Below, in pieces: positions 24,319 through 34,500 of a DNA stretch of 54,199 bases; position 1 is the first letter of the stretch; each line of letters starts with the position of its first letter. The notes beneath the pieces are model-generated. The model made no database searches. It was not told the origin of the DNA and was given only the letters and a program-made list of their open reading frames with translations. Source of the stretch: Nostoc sp. FACHB-973 (lineage in GTDB: Bacteria; Cyanobacteriota; Cyanobacteriia; Cyanobacteriales; Nostocaceae); assembly GCF_014698115.1 (NCBI RefSeq), contig NZ_JACJSJ010000053.1:1-54199 (forward strand). Direction: 5' to 3'. A program made the position numbers and the translations under genes.

Positions 24319-25190
24319 CAAAATAAACTTCCTTGCAACATATTTTCTGCTTTAGTATTTTCGTATTTGATACCATTAATCAGCAAACTATTATTTAGCT
24401 TCGGTTTAGGTGTTGATGCAGAAGTTTCATACTTTAGATTTGGTCGGATAAAAGAAATACCCTTGCCAGTCAGGGTGTCTCCGATGACTAAATCTCCACC
24501 CAAACTAGGAATAGGCAATGCCAAGTAGGGAGCGTAAAGCATGAAGTTTAAACTTGCTATTTTTATTAGTAGCGAATCCCACTCCCAGCCTGTCAAACTG
24601 ATGGCATAATTGGACATTTCCAATGCTAATCTTCCTGTACCAAGTGCTGGTTCATATATATGAAATGGTGCTATTGCAGCAGAACTCTTAACTACTGCAA
24701 TAGCCATTATCCTGGCTGTCCAAGTAGGAGTAGGATAGAATTTAGCTCTTGATTGTCCATAATGATTAGCAGCCAACAAATGACCAAAGTAATCGAAGGG
24801 ACAAGAAATCAAAAGCTTCAGTTCCAATTCTTGAATAAGACGATTACTCGCACCGTTACATCCCTCTGGCTCATGAGGCAATTTAGTAATGCTGGGATGC
24901 CCTAGAGCATAAAGTAACCAGTCAGTGAAATAGGGAATAAATCTGGAAGGACTACCACATCCACCTGTAGAAATAGATTGCAGACAGCTTGAGAGCATCT
25001 GTAAAACTTGAGGATGTCCTAAGTCTAAAAACTCAGTTTGTGGTATTTCTTTAGGTAGTTCTCCAGTTTCCATTGTCCATCGCCATTGCTCCCACCTACC
25101 TTGATATTCATCATCTAATTTCAGTAGTTTTGATAGTAGCCATCCATGCTCAAAAGTTGATTTGAGTACCATTGGTGTTGTAATAAACAT
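24318..25190 (-). CDS. Adenine DNA methyltransferase, N-terminal half (SAM-binding)
   Basis: 290 residues. AKFYPTPTWTARIM (149-162) is the motif X-like segment seen before motif I in Eco57I/type I-like methylases, and YEPALGTGRLAL (179-190) is motif I for SAM. No NPPY is present; it lies in the next gene. The N-terminal 140 residues are helical and may hold specificity or docking functions. The protein ends in LQGSLF, and QGSLF fits the sliding-clamp-binding consensus. This C-terminal motif argues that the gene ends here naturally and is not a frameshift product. Confidence 0.75.
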   Translation of the reverse strand: MFITTPMVLKSTFEHGWLLSKLLKLDDEYQGRWEQWRWTMETGELPKEIPQTEFLDLGHPQVLQMLSSCLQSISTGGCGSPSRFIPYFTDWLLYALGHPSITKLPHEPEGCNGASNRLIQELELKLLISCPFDYFGHLLAANHYGQSRAKFYPTPTWTARIMAIAVVKSSAAIAPFHIYEPALGTGRLALEMSNYAISLTGWEWDSLLIKIASLNFMLYAPYLALPIPSLGGDLVIGDTLTGKGISFIRPNLKYETSASTPKPKLNNSLLINGIKYENTKAENMLQGSLF

Positions 25191-25216
25191 TTGCCAATGG
25201 CAGAGGCATTAGCCTC
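25191..25216. repeat. Dispersed hairpin repeat, copy 2
   Basis: TTGCCAATGGCAGAGGC then ATTAGCCTC forms the same GAGGC/GCCTC hairpin as 19743-19770. It fills nearly all of the gap between two co-directional genes, so it may modulate read-through. Confidence 0.5.
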
Positions 25217-25873
25217 TTAAATCTTGACTTCTGGAATAGCTTCTAAATTGACCATTGACGATAACTCAGGAATGACTATATTTGATTGTGATTTGTTATC
25301 TGGAGATTGAGTCAGTAGTTTAATTAACCATTTTTCAGTCTGCATCTGATCCTTTTTATTCCAGCGTACATCTAATCTTTGGGCTGGTTTAACAGGATGT
25401 AATGCTAAAACTACGAGTTGTATTTGGTTAGGAGTAACTGAGTATTGTCTAGCCGTAGTCCACAACTTTACCCGGTCTTGCCAGCTTAAATGTGGATGGC
25501 GTATAGCCCATTCATAAAGCCTGGGAATACCTTGTTTAAATGCTAGATTTGTTAATACTTGAATAAAGTGCTTGTCGTCATTAATTGCAAGAGGTGCAAT
25601 AACTGGATTATCGACTAATAACTTTTTCCGAGATTGAAAAATTTCCGGTGCAAGTTCTTGTGTTTGAGAAACCCACTGAGCAATTTGAGGATAGGCATTT
25701 AATAAAGGTTCTACAGTCAGTCCTAAAAATAGTTGTCTCATCACTAAAGAGAAGTTATCTGCAACTATAGAGTCAAAGGCAGAGCGATTTGGATGATATT
25801 TTTGACTGGGTAATAGGAGTTGTTGCTGTGTTTTAGTAATTTGTTGAATATCGGCAAGATTAATTACTGGCAT
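25217..25873 (-). CDS. Unknown protein, first gene of the methyltransferase operon
   Basis: About 218 residues from the preferred ATG at 25873 (MPVINLADIQQI). A longer frame reaches 25960, but its first 29 residues lack family character. It is soluble and helical, with conserved-looking tryptophan segments (LYEWAIRHPHLSWQDRVKLW) and no catalytic motif. It lies 26 bases upstream of the split methyltransferase genes on the same strand. It could be a subunit of that system or a plasmid maintenance gene. Confidence 0.55.
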   Translation of the reverse strand: MPVINLADIQQITKTQQQLLLPSQKYHPNRSAFDSIVADNFSLVMRQLFLGLTVEPLLNAYPQIAQWVSQTQELAPEIFQSRKKLLVDNPVIAPLAINDDKHFIQVLTNLAFKQGIPRLYEWAIRHPHLSWQDRVKLWTTARQYSVTPNQIQLVVLALHPVKPAQRLDVRWNKKDQMQTEKWLIKLLTQSPDNKSQSNIVIPELSSMVNLEAIPEVKI

Positions 25874-25960
25874 GGTGGAGAGAATATAACATCTCTCCCA
25901 TGCAGCGGTAAGCTGCAAATTAATTATACGTACAGCCAAGATACAAGAATTAGCTGTCAA

Positions 25961-26372
25961 TCATGGACATACACCTATTCGTCAGGCAGTCATTGATTAC
26001 AGCATATTATATTTAGAGATCGATCAGATTGTTCGACGGTTGATTGCTATGCACTCAGCGATAGTACGGCTAATATCAGGTAAATAAAGTACATCTAATA
26101 AGAACTGTAAAATTACTGCACTAAATCTGAAGCAGTATTGTCACTTTGGATATTATTCAGTCTATTAGAGCAACAATTAGCGTTAGCCAAAGGCTTTGGC
26201 GTACCCTTACTCAAAAGCTTGCTACGCGTAGCGTCTCTAAGAGTTGCCATCGCTCCGTTTTATTTTTATTGCTCTCATACTTCTTTATTTGTTACAAATG
26301 TTGTTTTTCTGCGAAAGGCGATCGCCAACTCCATATCTTGAGGAAGATATTGTGGATGGAATGTCAATATGA
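25961..26372. other. Non-coding region with repeat fragments
   Basis: I see no gene with a start. A plus frame is open from about 25880 to 26084 (ending in AIVRLISGK), which might be a gene remnant. From 26180 to 26330 there are cyanobacterial repeat pieces (CTACGCGTAGCG; a HIP1 site at about 26320). Confidence 0.35.
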
Positions 26373-26711
26373 TCAATCCTCTACTTCCGGCTCACCAATT
26401 GTCTTCTGTGCGCCATGACGAATATGGAGAATTCTCACCGTTGGAACAGGCTGATCTTCAAGAACCGTAAATAGAATACGATAGGTTTGTTTTCCTTGCC
26501 CGTAAAGAAGCTGACGAATTTCTTGACTAAAGAAGGCATCCTCTCGAGCGATTGGACAGCGCCGAGGCATTTCTTGCAGAGAGACGATTGCTTTAATCAG
26601 CCCTTGATACCAGAGTTGGGCGCGTTCATCTGTGGTAAACTGAGAAAAACTTAAGAATGCAGCATCCGCTTCGGCTTTCGCAATGCTAGAGAAATCAATG
26701 CGGTACGTCAT
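26373..26711 (-). CDS. ParE/RelE-family toxin
   Basis: 112 residues with the family pattern: MTYRIDFSSIAKAEADAAF, then WYQGLIKAIVSLQEMPRRCPIA, then EIRQLLYGQGKQTYRILFTV and VRILHIRHGAQ. RelE types are mRNA interferases at the ribosome; ParE types poison gyrase. The sequence alone does not decide which. It overlaps its antitoxin by 4 bases (ATGA), the usual arrangement with the antitoxin first. Confidence 0.88.
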   Translation of the reverse strand: MTYRIDFSSIAKAEADAAFLSFSQFTTDERAQLWYQGLIKAIVSLQEMPRRCPIAREDAFFSQEIRQLLYGQGKQTYRILFTVLEDQPVPTVRILHIRHGAQKTIGEPEVED

Positions 26712-26962
26712 GCTTCAAGAGACAATCCATATTTCTGATTTTGTTCAGCAATGAAGTCCTCTAAACTCGAAAATTGTCCTTGCTCAAAATCATCAAGCCC
26801 ACGTTGGATTCCCTTTAAAGCCTCAAAAAAATCTTGATCGTCCAAACTCAGTCCTAAAGTCAGCACCGCTAGCGCCATTTGCGAAATATCTTGTCCAGTA
26901 CTTTCAGCACGCTGTCGCAGCAGTGCCTCAACTTTCGGTGGCAGATCAAGTGTAATGGACAT
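26708..26962 (-). CDS. Cognate antitoxin, ribbon-helix-helix type
   Basis: 84 residues from ATG 26962 (MSITLDLPPKVEALLRQRAE). A longer frame to 27034 runs into a repeat and lacks family features. The N-terminus is an RHH-like DNA-binding domain; the C-terminal part (FEQGQFSSLEDFIAEQNQKYGL) is the toxin-binding tail. It probably represses its own operon. The upstream 40 bases are followed by the large inverted repeat at 26997-27102. Confidence 0.8.
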   Translation of the reverse strand: MSITLDLPPKVEALLRQRAESTGQDISQMALAVLTLGLSLDDQDFFEALKGIQRGLDDFEQGQFSSLEDFIAEQNQKYGLSLEA

Positions 26963-26996
26963 TGTGAGTTTTCCGAGCGTGATACTGGTTTTATTA

Positions 26997-27102
26997 TAGC
27001 GATGCCTGCTCTGGGCGTAGCTGCGGCACCTCATAGATTGGGTAAAGCGGACTGCTCAAGTGTGGGAGTGCTTCAGCTACGCCCGTTGTAGACATCGCGC
27101 TA
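26997..27102. repeat. 106-bp imperfect inverted repeat (cruciform-like)
   Basis: TAGCGATG (26997) pairs with CATCGCGCTA (27093-27102). GGGCGTAGCTG (27013-27023) pairs exactly with CAGCTACGCCC (27074-27084). It separates the toxin-antitoxin operon from the IS1634 relic and is built from the same GCGATGCC/GGCGTAGC words as the HIP1-split repeats. Confidence 0.65.
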
Positions 27103-28150
27103 ATTCTAGATCCCACATTCCGCACCCCTAACTGTCACACAGGGAAAATACTGAGAGAAAAAATACAAGTGAGAATAAAAAGAAACATATTAGTGAAAAA
27201 ATACATTTGAGAAACAGTAAATCACCAAAAATGGCATCAAAACCGATTCTCAATAAGGAGCAATAAGAAATGATAGCACCTATAGGAGTAAACAGATAAT
27301 GAAATAGATGTTCAAGACAAAAATCATAAATTAGACTAATGAATTGAGGTGATAAACCGAAATTATTGACATAGAAAAATAGAGCTATAAATCAAAGAGA
27401 TTAGCTCATTATCATTGCGGATATTAAATTAATAAAGAGAAGAAATTAGGTGACTAATTGATAATAAATTAGACAATCTTCTGGTAAAAGATGCAGGATA
27501 AAATCTCTTTCTTGAGTCCAATTAGAGACGTATTTTTCGTTGTTAAGTTTAACTAAATGAATCCACTGAAAGTGTTGAAATATCCAACGTAAAGTGGGAT
27601 GGTCAGTTGCTTTACCCAATTGATTTTTAATTGTTGATTTAGACTCTTTGAGTGCGGCTCTGATTTGACGTTGAGCCAATGTATATACCAACAGACATAA
27701 ACCCATAATCATTCCTAGAGATTCTATTCTTTCTGGACTTTTGAGGAAAATACTATCGGCAAAAAATAATGGATCTTTCAGAAAAGCAAATCCTCTCTCA
27801 CAAGACTGCTGGGCTTTATATTCACTCAGCATGGAATCATTGCTAAGTTCACTTGACTCTAAAAGATTGGTGGCAATAATAAAACGCCCTGCACTCAGAA
27901 CTTCTGTATTAATTTTACTCTCGTTCTGAGAGACTGTAGCTGATATTTGGTATGATGTCTCTACTTGACTATCTTGATTTTTAGACTTAATTTCAGTAAC
28001 TTTACTCGACTGAATTTGATGATATTTAAATTGTTTTGATAGTTTGGTTAACGCCTTGACAGCATCAATCTCACAAGCAAATTTATCTTGGGATAACTTT
28101 TTCAACTCAAGAACCGTTTTTGATTCGGCTTTGGTAATCTTCTGTGAGAG
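27103..28150 (-). mobile_element. IS1634-type insertion sequence, 3' part only
   Basis: The C-terminal half of the transposase and about 340 bases of non-coding 3' sequence remain. The terminal word near 27107-27125 (CTAGATCCCACATTCCGCA) looks like an element end. The 5' half is gone, and the junction near 28150-28165 runs straight into a truncated rightward gene. Confidence 0.6.
27446..28147 (-). pseudogene. Transposase C-terminal fragment, IS1634/IS4-like DDE family
   Basis: The ORF start at 28105 is internal; the frame is open upstream to about 28147 (RKLSQKITKAESKTVLELKK). The signature YKAQQSCERGFAFLKDPLF holds the catalytic Glu of the DDE triad and the Y-x(2)-R/K-like motif. The conserved tail (PTLRWIFQHFQWIHLV) is intact. 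The first two catalytic acids are missing, so it is inactive. Confidence 0.8.
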
Positions 28151-28165
28151 TTTACGCGTGAGTTA

Positions 28166-28318
28166 GCAAACTTAGGAAGGTTTCTCACACGCTGGCTGTT
28201 TAACTGGGAACAAGCTTGGAATGACACAGATGCTAAAAACCAGATTATTCAAGAACTTGGTATTTGGTCAGACAGTGTTTTGCAAATGTCAAAATTACCT
28301 GCTGTACAACAATCCTAA
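28166..28318 (+). pseudogene. 3' end of a rightward gene truncated at the IS1634 junction
   Basis: 50 codons plus stop: ANLGRFLTRWLFNWEQAWND, then KNQIIQELGIW. There is no start codon and the upstream frame closes in IS sequence. The next gene begins 7 bases after the stop. The IS and a later deletion removed the front of this gene. Family not recognised. Confidence 0.55.
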
Positions 28319-28324
28319 CTGATA

Positions 28325-28633
28325 ATGACTCAATCCCAACCTCCATTACCACAACCCAAACTAGAATCTGCTGGTATTACCTCTGACCAGTATTTTGAAT
28401 TTACTCCAGAAAAACTAGAACTGAGCAACGGATATTTGGGTTATGGTGGACAAGACCAACTTGGGTTTCATTTGTCTGTTCTCACCAATATGGGATTGTT
28501 GACAGCAGTTCGACATACAAATTTGTCGCTGTGGCTAGAAGCACTCAAAGGTGTAGTAAGGGAAAAACTACCAACTGTCAACGCTCAACCAGAAGTAGCA
28601 GAAGCAATGCTCAATCGATTTAATGGGGCGTAG
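28325..28633 (+). CDS. Conserved cyanobacterial protein, C-terminus cut by a 21-bp repeat
   Basis: 102 residues: ITSDQYFEFTPEKLELSNGY, then LGYGGQDQLGFHLSVLTNMGL, then LSLWLEALKGVV. The family is unnamed but looks like a conserved cyanobacterial type. The stop codon TAG at 28631 is the first codon of an inserted 21-bp repeat. When the repeat is removed the frame continues as IADLEAVIEYLGH and stops, which gives the likely ancestral C-terminus. The loss of 13 residues may or may not affect function. Confidence 0.6.
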   Translation: MTQSQPPLPQPKLESAGITSDQYFEFTPEKLELSNGYLGYGGQDQLGFHLSVLTNMGLLTAVRHTNLSLWLEALKGVVREKLPTVNAQPEVAEAMLNRFNGA

Positions 28634-28656
28634 GCGTAGCCCGCCGCAGGCATCGC
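28628..28656. repeat. 21-bp repeat inserted in HIP1 (GCG^ATCGC), copy 1
   Basis: GCG at 28628-28630 and ATCGC at 28652-28656 rebuild a HIP1 octamer when 28631-28651 is removed. The insert begins TAGGCGTAG and ends GCCGCAGGC. It brings an in-frame TAG into the 28325 gene. Confidence 0.85.
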
Positions 28657-28748
28657 AGACTTGGAGGCAGTGATTGAGTATCTGGGACATTGACACTCTC
28701 TTGACTGCTAAACTAACGCAAGCGCTCAGTTTCACAGTCAGGAGAGTG

Positions 28749-31337
28749 TTAAACATCAGGTGTAGCGATCGCATCTAACAACAATAATCCCATTTGCTTC
28801 AATAAAGCAGTGTTACCATCAGGGCAACCATGTTGAATTAGGCACTTGGCACAGCCAGTATCACAATTACAATCTCGTGCGATCGCTCTCGCAGCACTAG
28901 CAAGTTTTGGCAAATGCTTAAACACAGCTTCAGCCGCACCATTACCACCATCACTGGTATCATAGAAATAGCCTGTGTAATTGTTATTTTCCCCTAACTC
29001 CTTCACTACTGTAAAATTTACCTGTTTTGGGTCAACTCTAGCCACCAGCTGTAACGCTCTCATAATCTGATGCCCAAAGCTGTGGATAGCAATCAAGGTA
29101 CTGGAATATTCCCACAACTGTTGATAGCCCGGTGGAATCGGTTCTCCACTGCGGGTAAGACTAGTTCTAGTTTCCTTGGCAAAGTCCTGGAGATATTCTC
29201 GCGCAATTGAGTTAATCGCTACTTTGACCATTGGTGCTGAAAATCGTGTACGGAAAGGCTGCTCAAACTTTTCTTCTGAGAGGGTTTTCACAATTACAGC
29301 CTTACGTGTGAGTTTGCTACAAAGTGGACAACGACGTTCTTTAGGTAGCGGCTCTTTGTAGTTAAGACACCGCTTGTTCAAACAAGTCTGCTCATAGATT
29401 TGGGTCATTAAACTGTAACCACTGGTAATGTGCTTAACCTCACCAAAACTAAGTTCCAGGGTTAAGTATTCCTGACAGTCATCAACATCACTGACTTGAG
29501 AAAACAGCAATGGTAACTTCACCGGATCTGTTAACACTGTTAGGCTACTGGTTTCTGATTCCGTAACTGCAACTGTAAACAGTGGGCTATCTGCTGTCTG
29601 TTTTAATATTGCTTGCTTGCTGTTCAAGTCAAGGGAGATGCACTGATAAGTCAGCATTCGTCCATTGGCATCTTGTCGTTTGTAGATGGCTTGGGGATGG
29701 ACTTCCCGGTGAGCAATATCTTCTGAGATTTCCTCTAGTTCTTCCCCAGATTCTGCATCTACTAGCTTGATGGTAGTTTGGGATAAGCCACCCCGAAAGT
29801 TAACATCTTTATGGGGATAACCCTTTGCCCACAGTCCATTACGACCTTTATTTAGATGCCCTTGGGCTAACAGGAGTTTTGCTACCTCGTAAGCTGCTGT
29901 GCCAAAGTAGTGCTTGATTTTATTAGTAGGAATACCAGTTTCTGCGGCTGCACACATCAAATGTTTAGCAGCAAAGATGGGATATTCGTCATTAAAGAAG
30001 ACTTCCTCAGCTTCTGGCGATACCAGCATTTCTGGATGTTCTGCTACATAGCAGTCAATGGGATTGAGAGCATTGGGAAGCAGCACTGTCAGTCCAGGTT
30101 GTGAACGTCCGGCGCGGCCACTGCGTTGCTGGTATGCCATTTTGGAACCAGGCCAGCCACGCAAAATGCAACATTCTAATTCTGGTAGGTCAATTCCAGC
30201 TTCTAATGCTTCTGTGGCAATAATCCACTTGATTGTGCCAGACTGGAGTTGGTCAACTACTTCTGCCCGACGCTCAGAAGTTATGCCACTGTAGAAAGCG
30301 GCTATTTGGTTTGATTTGAGTAATTCTGTGAGTTCCCGCACGCTGCGACGGGAGTTACAAAAGGCGATACCTGATTTACCTTGATTGAGCAAAAATTGAA
30401 TAATCCGAGCGGTATCACCAGTCAGATTGTAACTGGGCTGATTGATAATTATTTGTCTAGATGGTGAAGCTGCTCCACTTTTGCGAATCCAAATTAGGGG
30501 TTTAGGGTTGAGTTTAGTTGGTTTTAAGCCGGAGATTTTCAGAGCCAGTTGTTTAGGATTACCACAAGTGGCACTCAGGAAGATAAATTGCAGTTTCTTG
30601 GAGTCACCACCGTAATGATCTACTGCTAGTTTAATGCGACGAATCAGCCAGGACATATTTGCGCCATAGCTACCTGAGAGTGTGTGAGCTTCGTCAATCA
30701 ATACATAGCGCAATCGCTGATAAAAGTTTGCCCAATGCGCGGATTTCCAGGCTTGCTTGAGTTGAAAGTGGATTAATTCTGGTGTGACACCTAATATATG
30801 CGGTTCACTCTTGAGGATTTGTTCTCGTTTTTCTGATTTGACATCTCCAACGATCATTGCCAGTATAGGTCTGGATTGTGTTGGTATGGTAGAGAGTAGT
30901 TCAGAGATTTTATGAAACTGGTCTAGCGCTAAGGCTCGCAGTCCATAAAATGCTAATGCTCGATGTTCTTCATTTATACAACCTTCCAGAATGGCGGGGT
31001 ATGTGCTGAGAGTTTTGCCACTGGCTGTGGGAGAGGTGAGGATTAAACTTTTACCTTGTCTAATTGCTTGTAAGGCTTGAAGTTGGTGAGAGTAAAGTTG
31101 GGTAATTCCTAATGATTGAAGTGCTTTAATTAATTTATTTGGTAGGTCATTAGGGATATTCTTCAGATTAGGTTCTTTGGCAGGGATAGTCTGTTGCCAG
31201 AGTAAATCCTCACCTAGAAATTCAGCAATATCTGTTGGTTCAGTAGGATGGTTATTTGAGTTGGAATTTTCTGTAATGGGTGTACGAGGTGGTGTCCAAA
31301 AGCTTTGTAGCAGGGCATTGTAGTTGGGCGTGGTCAT
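28749..31337 (-). CDS. DEAH-box helicase of the MrfA/Hrq1 type with DUF1998 zinc region
   Basis: 862 residues. The SF2 helicase core shows Walker A TSPTASGKT (101-109), DEAH (215-218), SAT (about 251), EALEAGID and QQRSGRAGR. The C-terminal third has two CxxC pairs (CLNKRCLNY; CPLCSK) and the DUF1998 signature (YDTSDGGNGAAEAVFKHL then CNCDTGCAKCLIQHGCPDGN), with the four Cys of an MrfA-type metal site. MrfA unwinds DNA for mitomycin-lesion repair; related DUF1998 helicases also occur in phage defence. It is divergent from the 1204-residue protein at 31576, with a shared 238-bp promoter region. Confidence 0.88.
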   Translation of the reverse strand: MTTPNYNALLQSFWTPPRTPITENSNSNNHPTEPTDIAEFLGEDLLWQQTIPAKEPNLKNIPNDLPNKLIKALQSLGITQLYSHQLQALQAIRQGKSLILTSPTASGKTLSTYPAILEGCINEEHRALAFYGLRALALDQFHKISELLSTIPTQSRPILAMIVGDVKSEKREQILKSEPHILGVTPELIHFQLKQAWKSAHWANFYQRLRYVLIDEAHTLSGSYGANMSWLIRRIKLAVDHYGGDSKKLQFIFLSATCGNPKQLALKISGLKPTKLNPKPLIWIRKSGAASPSRQIIINQPSYNLTGDTARIIQFLLNQGKSGIAFCNSRRSVRELTELLKSNQIAAFYSGITSERRAEVVDQLQSGTIKWIIATEALEAGIDLPELECCILRGWPGSKMAYQQRSGRAGRSQPGLTVLLPNALNPIDCYVAEHPEMLVSPEAEEVFFNDEYPIFAAKHLMCAAAETGIPTNKIKHYFGTAAYEVAKLLLAQGHLNKGRNGLWAKGYPHKDVNFRGGLSQTTIKLVDAESGEELEEISEDIAHREVHPQAIYKRQDANGRMLTYQCISLDLNSKQAILKQTADSPLFTVAVTESETSSLTVLTDPVKLPLLFSQVSDVDDCQEYLTLELSFGEVKHITSGYSLMTQIYEQTCLNKRCLNYKEPLPKERRCPLCSKLTRKAVIVKTLSEEKFEQPFRTRFSAPMVKVAINSIAREYLQDFAKETRTSLTRSGEPIPPGYQQLWEYSSTLIAIHSFGHQIMRALQLVARVDPKQVNFTVVKELGENNNYTGYFYDTSDGGNGAAEAVFKHLPKLASAARAIARDCNCDTGCAKCLIQHGCPDGNTALLKQMGLLLLDAIATPDV

Positions 31338-31575
31338 AGTCGTAGTCTTCGCTCACTGCCCTAAAAAATCCCCCATTGGGGGAGTGATACTAAATTACGA
31401 CAAGTAGTAGAGTCAACCCTGCCCAAAAATGTCTTTTATACGCTAAGAATGAAACTAAGATGGGTAAGTTCTTTAGCAAATGCTTTCTATCATCAAGTCA
31501 GTTAGCAACTATACAGTATAATAGTTTGAAAAAATCAACGTTTAGGTCAATTATTAGCGTATTAGGGAAGAAGTT

Positions 31576-34500
31576 GTGGAACTAAATAGTCAAAATCTAC
31601 ACCCTACCTCATCTGATTTACCTCAAGTACCTCCAGCGGACTGGACAACGACCCGTAGGAAAATACTCTCCTGGCTGAATCAAAATAGTAGCTCTCTAGC
31701 AAATTTGTATGAAGGTGCAGTTTGCTTAACTTTTGGAATCCCAATTCCTGGTAGATTAAGATTTATATCTCATGCTGTTCGTGAAATTCGTAATAGATTG
31801 CCTGATTCTATTCCTAAAATAAGTGAAAGACTTGAATATAAAGATGAAGTTGAAAACCTAGCAGATATTTGGGAGAGTAATGGCTTTGGTTTAGATGAAA
31901 TATCTTTAGAAAGTGAAGAAATTACTATTAATTTTCAAATATTTAGTAAAATTCAGCAACTTATAAAAAAACATAAAGCAGTAAGATACAACAATAAAAA
32001 AAGAACATTTCTATTTTTTGAATTATGTATTTCTGAAAATAAACTTGACCTGAATATATTAGAACCTATAGTCAATCACTACTGGGAAATAACAGAGTGG
32101 TTTATGGAACAAACACATGAAACACATGATAGCGGTAAACCTAAATTAGATCCTGATGATCTGAAAATCCGTCATCAATTTGAGTTATTTGAGTCATTTC
32201 TCGCTACATTTGCTCAAAATTTCTACACTACTGTAGATAAACTTGATGAAATCTTACAAGAAGACAATCCTCAGCAGATAGAGAAAGTTATAGGATTCCT
32301 GATTCACCCACAGCATTTTAGTTACTTTTTCAATCGTCTACAAAATCCAGAGTGGATTAAACCGTTAAAGGATAAAGGGTTTTTCAAGAATCCTCCGCAA
32401 ATTATTGAGGATGTTAGTCAAGGCACTGTCAGCTTTCCTATGTGGCCTCAGTCTCGTTATCTAGCGCGAATGGCTAAATACAAGCCGAAAGAGGTTCTAG
32501 AAATTGCACGGCAGATAGAAAGCAACAATCCCCGTGTCCATGAAGATTTTGCTGATGCTGCACTTGAGATGGCATTAGAAGAAGCAGTGCAATTAGTTCC
32601 TAAAGTTAAAACTTGGATTAAATCACTATACTCATCCTCTCTACTTCCAGAGAAAGTTGCTGCCCTCATAGTACATCTTGCTCAAGGTGGTAAGATTAAA
32701 AAGGCACTAGAACTGGCCAAAACATTACTTGCTGTTATGCCAGATTCTAGTTTGAACAATGGGGAAAATAATGATAATAATGTTTACCTTTCCTCACCCA
32801 AGCCAAGAATACGTTTTAATAACTCGCATTATCAAAGAATTTTAAAAACCTTAGTGCCAGAATTAGTAAAGATAACGGGTGAAGAAGCGTTAATTATGCT
32901 AATTATTCTGCTCAATAATGCGATTAAGTTCTCTAGACGTAATGCAGAAACTGAGGAAAAGCAGAATAATTCACCTATCTTGGAGGATTACTCACGTATC
33001 TGGCGATATGCAATTGAGGAGCATCCTCGAAATCACCCTCCTTATGATGTTAGAGAAATTTTAGTAGAAGCAGTAAGGGATACAGCAAAACAGATATTAG
33101 AATCGGATCGGACGAAAATCCGAAATATTGTGCAGAAGTTGGAGGAGCGACGCTGGCGAATTTTTCATCGCATCGCACTTTACCTGATTCGTGAGTATCA
33201 AGATGTAGACCCAAATTTGCTGATAGAAAAAGTTGTTGACTCTAAGCGTTTTACAGATACTAGTTCTTACGAAGATTATGAGTATGCACACTTACTCAAA
33301 GATAATTTTGCTCAACTTTCTGTAGAAAAACAAGCGCAAATTCTAAGTTGGATTGAAAATCCTGAACTTGACTTGAATTGGCAAGAAGATCAAGATAAAA
33401 AAGCTGAATGGGTGAAATATTGGCAGTGGCACAAACTAACAATAATAAAAGATAGTCTTTCAACATATTGGCGTGAACGCTATAACGATTTAGTCAAGGA
33501 ATTTCGCAAGGAGATTGAACTTTCAGATATTGTTTCTGGAGGTGTAGGTCAGTTTAGAGTCTCAGGTGTTGGAAGTCCAAAAACTGACTCAGAATTAGAA
33601 TCTATGAGTATTGAGGAGCTAGTTGCATTTCTTAGAACATGGGAGCCAAATTCTACAGATCCCTTTGAAGAACCATCACGCTCAGGGCTAGGATCTGCTC
33701 TGGAAAGACTGGTTGAAAAAAGTCCTGAACGTTATGCACAGGGAGCCGCTCAATTCCAAGGTCTACACGCAAGATATATATCGAATTTGCTTAGAGGTTT
33801 GCGTCAAGCTTTAAATAATCAATCAAAACAACAGCAAGAAATAAGAGAATTTGATTGGATATCTGTTCTAAGTCTCTGCAATTGGTTAGCAGAGAAATCT
33901 GAAAAATTCAATAAATCTCAGACAATTTATAACGAACCCAGCAGCAATTGGCTCGAACCTTGCCGAACAGTGGTAGACTTGCTTGGAGTCGGACTGAACG
34001 TTGATACAATAGCAATTGAGTATAATTTTCGCGATCGGGTTTGGAACATCCTCAGACTTTTAACTCAACATCCAGACCCCACGCTAGAAAGAGAAATGGA
34101 GTATAGCTCAAATAATAATTATAGTGAACTGGCAATTAATACTGTTCGCGGGGAAGCAATGCACACAGTTGTTCGCTATGCCCTCTGGATTCGTCGCCAC
34201 TTTGAGCAAATACCTGAGAGTGAAGAGCATTTGCAACGAGGTTTTGATGAAATGCCAGAAGTACGGCAGGTACTTGATGAACATCTTAACCCAGATATAG
34301 AGCCATCTTTAGCAATACGCTCAGTTTATGGTCAGTGGTTTCCTTGGCTGGCTTTACTAGATCCGCTATGGGCAAATCAAAGCATAGGAAAAATATTTCC
34401 ACAGGATGAAACTTTCAGCAATCTGCGACGTGCTGCTTGGGAAAGCTACATTAATTTTTCTGGTATTTATAACAATGTTTTTGATTTACTACATGAGGAA

